From Candidatus Dadabacteria bacterium RIFCSPHIGHO2_12_FULL_53_21 (lineage in GTDB: Bacteria; Desulfobacterota_D; UBA1144; Nemesobacterales; UBA2774): 11,331 nucleotides of DNA. The notes under the pieces were generated by a model. It was not told where the DNA came from, searched no databases, and was given only the letters and a program-made list of their open reading frames with translations. How positions within the stretch are numbered: position 1 is the stretch's first letter; each line of letters begins with the position of its first letter. Shown here piece by piece: positions 6,501 through 11,331 of this stretch. Both the position numbers and the translations under genes were made by a program. The DNA lies in contig MFCJ01000158.1 in NCBI GenBank assembly GCA_001775255.1, positions 1,779 through 13,109 of the forward strand, given 5' to 3'.

Positions 6501-6977
6501 TCAGCTTATCTCCAGAACCACGAACTCCCTTACGCCGCCAGGAGCCTGAACCTGAACGTCGTCATCCACCTGTTTCCCTATGAGCGCCCTTCCTATAGGC
6601 GAGCTAATCGAGATGAGACCGTCATCGGGATCGGACTCATCGGGGCCTACGAGCTGATACGTCACCGTTTCCCCCGTCTCGACGTTTTCGAGCTTGACAC
6701 TGACACCGAACGTTACCCTGTTCTTATCCCTGAGCTCGGCGGGGTCGATAATCTCCGCCCTGCTGATTTTGCTGTCGAGCTCCTGTATCCTCCCCTCGAC
6801 GAACGACTGCCTTTGTTTAGCCGTTTCATACTCTGCGTTCTCCGAAAGGTCCCCGAGGGACCTCGCGTATGCGATAAGCTTTATCACTTCATATCTTTCG
6901 ACGGTCTTCAGCCTGCGGAGCTCTTCCTGAAGCTTTTTATATCCATTGGGAGTCATCGGCACTCTTTCTACGGTCAT
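6501..6977 (-). CDS. greA: Transcript cleavage factor GreA
   Basis: A 158-residue protein, the normal length for GreA, which enters the secondary channel of RNA polymerase and stimulates cleavage of backtracked RNA. Residues 8-75 form the coiled-coil finger. Its tip carries the diagnostic G-D-L-S-E-N-A-E-Y (42-50), with D43 and E46 as the acidic residues that coordinate the catalytic Mg2+. The rest (about 83-158) is the FKBP-like globular domain, ending in P-I-G-R-A-L-I-G-K and P-G-G-V-R-E-F. The start is supported by AGGAGG at 6986-6991, seven to eight bases upstream. It follows carB by 104 bases on the same strand, an association known from deltaproteobacterial genomes. It is convergent with the plus-strand accessory gene, with 28 bases between the two stops. 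Confidence 0.97.
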   Translation of the reverse strand: MTVERVPMTPNGYKKLQEELRRLKTVERYEVIKLIAYARSLGDLSENAEYETAKQRQSFVEGRIQELDSKISRAEIIDPAELRDKNRVTFGVSVKLENVETGETVTYQLVGPDESDPDDGLISISSPIGRALIGKQVDDDVQVQAPGGVREFVVLEIS

Positions 6978-7069
6978 ATTAAAATCCTCCTGGAGCTGTT
7001 AGGGGAGCGGGAAAGGAAATCGTCTCGAGCGGATTAAATCATATTTGGATAACATAAGCATGGTATTCA

Positions 7070-7075
7070 ATTATA
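7070..7075 (-). promoter_or_regulatory. Possible -10 box for greA
   Basis: A perfect TATAAT on the minus strand lies just after the carB stop, about 93 bases before the greA start. The -35 at the right spacing (TTCAGG, overlapping the carB 3' end) is poor. greA could therefore have its own weak or regulated promoter in addition to read-through from carB. Confidence 0.35.
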
Positions 7076-7081
7076 CAACAC

Positions 7082-10000
7082 TTAATAATAGTCCTGAATA
7101 GCCTTAACGTCGAGACCCTTCCTGATAAGCACCTCTATCGCGCCTACGGCGGCCCTGGCCGCCGAAATAGTCGTAAAGTAGGGGACCCTGTGGACGAGCG
7201 CCGTCCGCCTGATAGAGTAGGACTGTTCCACCTCTTTCTGCCCGAAAGTCGTGTTCACGACGAGCTGGACCTCCCCGTTCTTAATATGATCGACCACGTG
7301 CGGGCGTCCTTCCATCACCTTCTTCACGACGGCGCATTTGACGCCGATGCTCCGGAGATACGCGGCCGTACCGGCCGTAGCCATAATATTAAAGCCGAGA
7401 CCTTCGAGGTCCTTTACAAACTCCGAGAGCTTGGGCTTATCCTCGTCCTTGACGCTTATGAACGCCGTCCCGGCGAGGGGGAGGTCGCTTCCCGCTGCAA
7501 TCTGCGCCTTCGCGAACGCCATGCTGATATCGTTATCGATGCCCATCACTTCTCCGGTGGACTTCATCTCGGGTCCGAGGATCGTGTCTACACCCTGAAA
7601 CTTGATGAACGGGAAAACGGACTCCTTGACGCAGTAGTGCCCGGGGACGATCTCCTTCGTAAATCCGAGCTGCCTGAGCGTTTTCCCTATCATGACCTTG
7701 GTCCCGAGCTTGGCAAGCGGGACGCCTATGGCTTTACTCACGAACGGGACGGTCCTGCTCGCGCGGGGGTTCACCTCGAGTATGTAGACGATATTGTCCT
7801 TTACGGCGAATTGAATATTGACGAGTCCTATGACCTTTAACGCGAGGGCGAGCACTTTTGTCTGACGCTTTATCTCTTTTATCACAGGGGCTTCGATCGA
7901 GAAAGGGGGAAGGACCATGGCGCTGTCCCCGGAGTGGACCCCGGCCTCTTCTATGTGCTCGAGCACCCCTCCGATGACGACCGTCCTGCCGTCGGATAGG
8001 GCATCGACGTCGACTTCCTTGGCGTCTTTTAAAAACTTGTCTATGAGAACGGGCCGGTTGGGGGAGACCTTTACCGCCTCTCTTATGTAGCGCCTGAGCG
8101 AATCCTCGGCGTATACGATCTCCATGGCGCGGCCTCCGAGGACGTAGGAGGGCCTGACGATGATCGGATAGCCTATATCATTCGCGATCCTGATGGCCTC
8201 CTCCTGGCTCCTCGCTATACCGCTCTCGGGCTGCCTGAGCCCGAGTTCCTCGACGAGGTCCCTGAACCTCTCCCTGTCCTCCGCAAGGTCGATGCTGTCT
8301 GGCGACGTGCCGATAATTTTCACACCCCTCTCCTCGAGCGGTATAGCGAGCTTGAGGGGGGTCTGGCCGCCGAGATGCACTATCACCCCTTCCGGTTTTT
8401 CCCTCGCGATTATGGAGAGGGTATCCTCGAGTGTAAGGGGCTCGAAATAGAGCCTGTCCGAGGTATCGTAATCGGTACTCACCGTCTCGGGGTTGCAGTT
8501 CACCATTATGGCTTCGTAACCCTCCTCCCTCAAGGAGAATGAGGCATGTACGCAGCAGTAATCGAATTCGATGCCCTGCCCGATCCTGTTAGGGCCTCCG
8601 CCCAGAATCACGACTTTGGGCCTATCCGTCGGCGGGGCCTCGTCTTCCGTCTCGTAGGTCGAATAGAGGTAAGGCGTATACGCCTCGAACTCCGCGGCGC
8701 ACGTATCGACCATTTTGTATACGGAGGCGATATTATTCCTGAGCCTTGATTTTCGCACGTCGTCCTGTGACTTGCCCGTGAGCTCGGCGATCCTTATATC
8801 GGAGAACCCATACTCCTTGGCCTTTCTCAGGAGGGTCCCGTTCATCTTCCGCGCGGAGGACTTGAGCCTCTCCTCCATTTGAACTATTTGCTCTATATTC
8901 CGGAGGAACCACCTGTCTATATATGTGAGGCCGAAAATTTCCTCGATACCCATCCCGCACCTGAAAGCGTCGGCGATATACCAGAGCCTGTCCGCGTTCG
9001 GAGTCCTCAATTTATCGCTTACGAGCCCGGCATCCGCGGACCTGGGCTCGAATCCCGAGGAATCTATCTCGAGGGACCTGATAGCCTTCTGGAGCGATTC
9101 CTTGAATGTCCTTCCTATCGCCATGACCTCGCCCACGGACTTCATCTGCGTCGTGAGGGAGGAGTCGGTCTGGGGGAATTTCTCGAACGTAAACCTCGGT
9201 ATCTTTACTACGACGTAGTCTATGGACGGCTCGAATGAAGCCGGTGTGTATCGCGTGATGTCGTTCGATATCTCGTCGAGCGTGTAACCGACCGCGAGCT
9301 TGGCCGCGATCTTCGCTATGGGGAAGCCCGTCGCCTTCGACGCGAGCGCAGAGCTCCTGGAAACCCTGGGGTTCATCTCTATGACCACCATGCGCCCGTC
9401 GTCCGGGTTGAGCCCGAACTGAATATTGGAGCCCCCGGTGTCGACTCCTATCTCCCTGATTATCGCGATCGACGCATCCCGCATCCTCTGGTATTCCTTA
9501 TCCGTGAGCGTCTGGGCGGGCGCGACCGTTATGCTGTCCCCGGTATGTACGCCCATCGGGTCGAAGTTCTCGATCGAGCATATTATCACCACGTTATCCA
9601 TAACGTCGCGCATGACTTCGAGCTCGTATTCCTTCCATCCGAGGACCGATTCCTCTATCAAAATCTCGCTCACGGGGCTCAAGTCGAGTCCCGACTTGGC
9701 GAACTCCTCGAATTCCTCTATGTTGTAGGCGACGCTTCCGCCGGAGCCCCCGAGGGTGAAGGACGGGCGGATTATCACGGGGAATCCGAGATCTTCAATG
9801 ACATTCCAGGCCTGCGGCATGGAATGAGCGACGCCGCTCCTGGGGACTTCGAGCCCTATTTTCAGCATGGCCTGCTTGAAGAGCTCCCTGTTCTCGGCCT
9901 TATTAATCGCAGGCAGCCTGGCCCCGATCAGCTCCACCCCGTACTTGTCGAGAACGCCTGACTCGGCGAGGTCGACGGCGATATTGAGAGCCGTCTGTCC

Positions 10001-10273
10001 GCCCAACGTCGGGAGCAGGGCGTCGGGCCTCTCCTTTTCGATTATCTTTTCAACTATCGCCGGCACGAGGGGCTCTATATAAGTCCTGTCGGCGAACGTT
10101 GGGTCGGTCATTATAGTGGCCGGGTTCGAGTTCACGAGCACGATCCTGAAGCCCTCTTCCTTGAGGGCTTTACAAGCCTGGGTGCCCGAATAGTCGAACT
10201 CGCAGGCCTGACCTATGACTATCGGACCCGACCCTACCAGCAGTATGGTTTTTATGTCTTTCCGTTTAGGCAT
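7082..10273 (-). CDS. carB: Carbamoyl-phosphate synthase large subunit
   Basis: A 1063-residue enzyme, close to the E. coli length of 1073. With the CarA glutaminase it makes carbamoyl phosphate from glutamine-derived ammonia, bicarbonate and two ATP, feeding pyrimidine and arginine synthesis in the cytoplasm. The start M-P-K-R-K-D-I is canonical for the family, followed by G-S-G-P-I-V-I-G-Q-A and E-F-D-Y-S-G-T-Q. The first ATP-grasp half (carboxyphosphate domain) runs to about 400; a helical oligomerisation domain follows; the second half begins near 555 with G-G-G-P-N-R-I-G-Q-G-I-E-F-D-Y and holds the carbamate-phosphorylating ATP-grasp domain. About 930-1063 is the MGS-like allosteric domain (A-G-T-A, V-N-T-T-F-G). 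Nothing is missing. carA is not adjacent. The start has no purine-rich ribosome site, only A/T, which is unusual for such a gene; greA follows 104 bases downstream. Confidence 0.98.
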   Translation of the reverse strand: MPKRKDIKTILLVGSGPIVIGQACEFDYSGTQACKALKEEGFRIVLVNSNPATIMTDPTFADRTYIEPLVPAIVEKIIEKERPDALLPTLGGQTALNIAVDLAESGVLDKYGVELIGARLPAINKAENRELFKQAMLKIGLEVPRSGVAHSMPQAWNVIEDLGFPVIIRPSFTLGGSGGSVAYNIEEFEEFAKSGLDLSPVSEILIEESVLGWKEYELEVMRDVMDNVVIICSIENFDPMGVHTGDSITVAPAQTLTDKEYQRMRDASIAIIREIGVDTGGSNIQFGLNPDDGRMVVIEMNPRVSRSSALASKATGFPIAKIAAKLAVGYTLDEISNDITRYTPASFEPSIDYVVVKIPRFTFEKFPQTDSSLTTQMKSVGEVMAIGRTFKESLQKAIRSLEIDSSGFEPRSADAGLVSDKLRTPNADRLWYIADAFRCGMGIEEIFGLTYIDRWFLRNIEQIVQMEERLKSSARKMNGTLLRKAKEYGFSDIRIAELTGKSQDDVRKSRLRNNIASVYKMVDTCAAEFEAYTPYLYSTYETEDEAPPTDRPKVVILGGGPNRIGQGIEFDYCCVHASFSLREEGYEAIMVNCNPETVSTDYDTSDRLYFEPLTLEDTLSIIAREKPEGVIVHLGGQTPLKLAIPLEERGVKIIGTSPDSIDLAEDRERFRDLVEELGLRQPESGIARSQEEAIRIANDIGYPIIVRPSYVLGGRAMEIVYAEDSLRRYIREAVKVSPNRPVLIDKFLKDAKEVDVDALSDGRTVVIGGVLEHIEEAGVHSGDSAMVLPPFSIEAPVIKEIKRQTKVLALALKVIGLVNIQFAVKDNIVYILEVNPRASRTVPFVSKAIGVPLAKLGTKVMIGKTLRQLGFTKEIVPGHYCVKESVFPFIKFQGVDTILGPEMKSTGEVMGIDNDISMAFAKAQIAAGSDLPLAGTAFISVKDEDKPKLSEFVKDLEGLGFNIMATAGTAAYLRSIGVKCAVVKKVMEGRPHVVDHIKNGEVQLVVNTTFGQKEVEQSYSIRRTALVHRVPYFTTISAARAAVGAIEVLIRKGLDVKAIQDYY

Positions 10274-10307
10274 ATTATCAAATAGGAATAAGAGTCAATA
10301 TATGATT

Positions 10308-10351
10308 AAACGAGAAAATCGGGGGGGTACGTGTAACGCCTGAGCCCCCGA
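10308..10351 (-). terminator. Terminator-like or attenuator-like hairpin before carB
   Basis: Read on the minus strand, TCGGGGG (10351-10345) pairs with CCCCCGA (10325-10319) across a 19-base loop and runs into TTTTCTCGTTT. It ends about 35 bases before the carB start and 170 bases after the phosphatidyltransferase stop. It could terminate the upstream gene or attenuate carB transcription. The stem is only seven pairs and the loop is large, so strength is uncertain. Confidence 0.5.
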
Positions 10352-10411
10352 CTGTGAAGCACTTGATTTATACCTGCGAATTCAGAATCTAGCAAATGGA
10401 ACAGCCCTGAG

Positions 10412-10417
10412 ATTATA
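10412..10417 (-). promoter_or_regulatory. Possible -10 box upstream of the carB leader hairpin
   Basis: A perfect TATAAT on the minus strand lies 139 bases before the carB start and upstream of the terminator-like hairpin. No good -35 occurs at 16-18 bases (CCGGTC at 17). If used, transcription would start near 10405 and the hairpin would lie within the carB leader. Confidence 0.33.
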
Positions 10418-10526
10418 AGATAATAGCCAATAACGACCGGGGGCCGGGCCCCGAGTTCATCGGGAAAACAAATGAAGTTTAATGAGTTATAGGCAGTGGG
10501 CGGTGAGAAGAATATACCGGGCCGTT

Positions 10527-11249
10527 CTAGGGAATCGTTCCATGCTCGATCTTCCTTTGCTCGTCCCTCTTCCTGAGCTCGGTCATTACGTGGAACATAC
10601 GCTGGACGGCGGTGTAAGAAGAAAAGACGAGCATCAGTATCAGCGCGAGCTTGAGCAGATAATCGTCCGGTCCGAAGCCGAACGCCTCGGCAACCATGTT
10701 ACCCAGGAAATTGAAAACCGACAGCACCCCCAGGTAAACGACCCTCTCTGCCCTCTGCATTACGCCGACTTCGCACTTCACGCCGAGACCTTCCGCCCTC
10801 GCGCGGGTATAGCTAACCATAGTGGTCGAAACGAGTATGAGGAAAACGACATATGAAAAAATGGTATCCCGGAAGAGACTGAGCAGGCCGAGATAGATGA
10901 AGGCTTCAGAGAACCTGTCGAGACAGGAATCGAAGAAAGCCCCGTGCTCGCTGCTGAGACCCTGAGCCCTCGCGACCCGCCCGTCGAATATATCGAACGT
11001 CGATCCGGCCAGCACCAGTACCCCCCCCGCGAATATCCACCCGTAGTGGTAGAAGAGACCGGTGATTATCGCGACTACGAGAGTGGAGACGGTAAGGACG
11101 TTGGGATGGACCCTGATCTTGAGCAGATAGTCCTCGATAGGCAGCATGAGCAGGAGCCACCATGTCTTAATGCCGCTTCCGACCAGCATTGTAGACTCCG
11201 GCCTTTTTTTGTTTTTAGACCTTTCCGTTATCTCTTCAGGATGGGTCAT
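10527..11249 (-). CDS. CDP-alcohol phosphatidyltransferase, phosphatidylinositol-phosphate-synthase-like
   Basis: A 240-residue membrane enzyme that transfers a phosphatidyl group from a CDP-activated lipid or alcohol to an alcohol acceptor, releasing CMP. The complete family motif is present: D86-x2-D89-G90-x2-A93-R94-x8-G103-x3-D107-x3-D111, the residues that bind CDP and two metal ions. About six membrane helices follow the pattern of the family, starting near 50-75. A later segment at 146-170 (S-Y-T-R-A-R-A-E-G-L-G, then R-A-E-R) recalls inositol-phosphate-accepting members of the family such as mycobacterial PgsA1; acceptor identity is inferred. I prefer the ATG at 11249, with GGAG four bases upstream (11254-11257), over an in-frame TTG at 11264. 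The hydrophilic N-terminal 20 residues are unusual. It precedes carB on the same strand by 253 bases. Confidence 0.9.
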   Translation of the reverse strand: MTHPEEITERSKNKKRPESTMLVGSGIKTWWLLLMLPIEDYLLKIRVHPNVLTVSTLVVAIITGLFYHYGWIFAGGVLVLAGSTFDIFDGRVARAQGLSSEHGAFFDSCLDRFSEAFIYLGLLSLFRDTIFSYVVFLILVSTTMVSYTRARAEGLGVKCEVGVMQRAERVVYLGVLSVFNFLGNMVAEAFGFGPDDYLLKLALILMLVFSSYTAVQRMFHVMTELRKRDEQRKIEHGTIP

Positions 11250-11331
11250 AACACTCCGTTCCAAAAATAAAATGATACAGCTATTACGGGAATAACAATA
11301 TCCGTTTTGGCTTTTTCAAGCAAGAAGGGCC
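11250..11331. other. Right edge, upstream of the phosphatidyltransferase
   Basis: These 82 bases hold the ribosome site of the phosphatidyltransferase and an AT-rich stretch. A minus-strand TTGAAA with GTTATT 17 bases downstream (about 11296-11318) is a weak promoter candidate. An upstream gene could also end here; the fragment is too short to tell. Confidence 0.35.

Larger units (their letters stand above)
10274..10526. other. Long hairpin-rich leader upstream of carB
   Basis: A 253-base gap on the minus-strand path from the phosphatidyltransferase to carB. It contains three GC-rich dyads (10438-10453, 10450-10464 and 10319-10351) built from complementary runs of C and G, a TATAAT box at 10412-10417, and AT-rich sequence next to the carB start. 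No gene with a ribosome site is apparent. Confidence 0.65.

Noticed and set aside
6493..6505. AAGCT-GTC-AGCTT dyad between the accessory gene and greA
   Set aside because: Five-pair stem without a T tract on either side; not convincing as a bidirectional terminator.
7190..7840. 216-residue plus-strand frame inside carB, and similar frames up to 9961
   Set aside because: All lie opposite an unbroken, fully conserved carB; high-GC wobble positions commonly leave such frames open.
10482..10856. Plus-strand frame across the phosphatidyltransferase 3' end
   Set aside because: Shadow of a gene with a complete CDP-alcohol phosphatidyltransferase motif.
11249..11264. TTG start giving a five-residue longer phosphatidyltransferase
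   Set aside because: The ATG at 11249 has a GGAG site four bases upstream, while the TTG has only A/T-rich sequence before it.

Overview
The window reads as a chromosomal segment from an uncultured-type Gram-negative bacterium, most plausibly a deltaproteobacterial or Desulfobacterota-like lineage. The reasons are class-III signal type IV pilins behind sigma-54 (-24/-12) promoters, a pilin-linked ABC exporter resembling the Myxococcus pilGHI arrangement, an outer-envelope lipoprotein, and a carB-greA neighbourhood. Composition is moderate in GC, yet the genes use AGG/AGA arginine and ATA isoleucine codons often. The lineage is an inference; no rRNA or other taxonomic marker is present.

Layout. 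On the minus strand at the left edge lie a secreted TPR protein (cut by the window edge) and, just upstream of it, a small lipoprotein. Divergent from them is a plus-strand block: two tandem paralogous type IV pilin genes, an ABC-2 type ATPase, its membrane permease, and a membrane-anchored TPR-like protein. Each pilin gene has its own long upstream region with a sigma-54 promoter and the same 15-bp palindrome (TGACAA-N3-TTGTCA). The first pilin ends in a strong intrinsic terminator. The second has none that I can see, so transcription may continue into the ABC genes. Convergent with this block, on the minus strand, run a CDP-alcohol phosphatidyltransferase, a long structured leader, carB (full-length carbamoyl-phosphate synthase large subunit) and greA.

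How the genes may work together. The central five genes look like a type IV pilus module: two alternative or co-assembling pilins under nitrogen-type sigma-factor control (PilR-like activation is the obvious hypothesis), plus an ABC exporter and accessory protein of the kind found beside pilA in Myxococcus. The accessory protein carries two tandem copies of a C-terminal motif resembling that of GspG-type pseudopilins, which strengthens the link to the pilins. The right-hand genes are housekeeping (pyrimidine/arginine precursor synthesis, transcript cleavage, phospholipid head-group transfer). No mobile element, CRISPR array, tRNA or rRNA was recognised. The most interesting material is the duplicated pilin control region and the hairpin-rich leader in front of carB.
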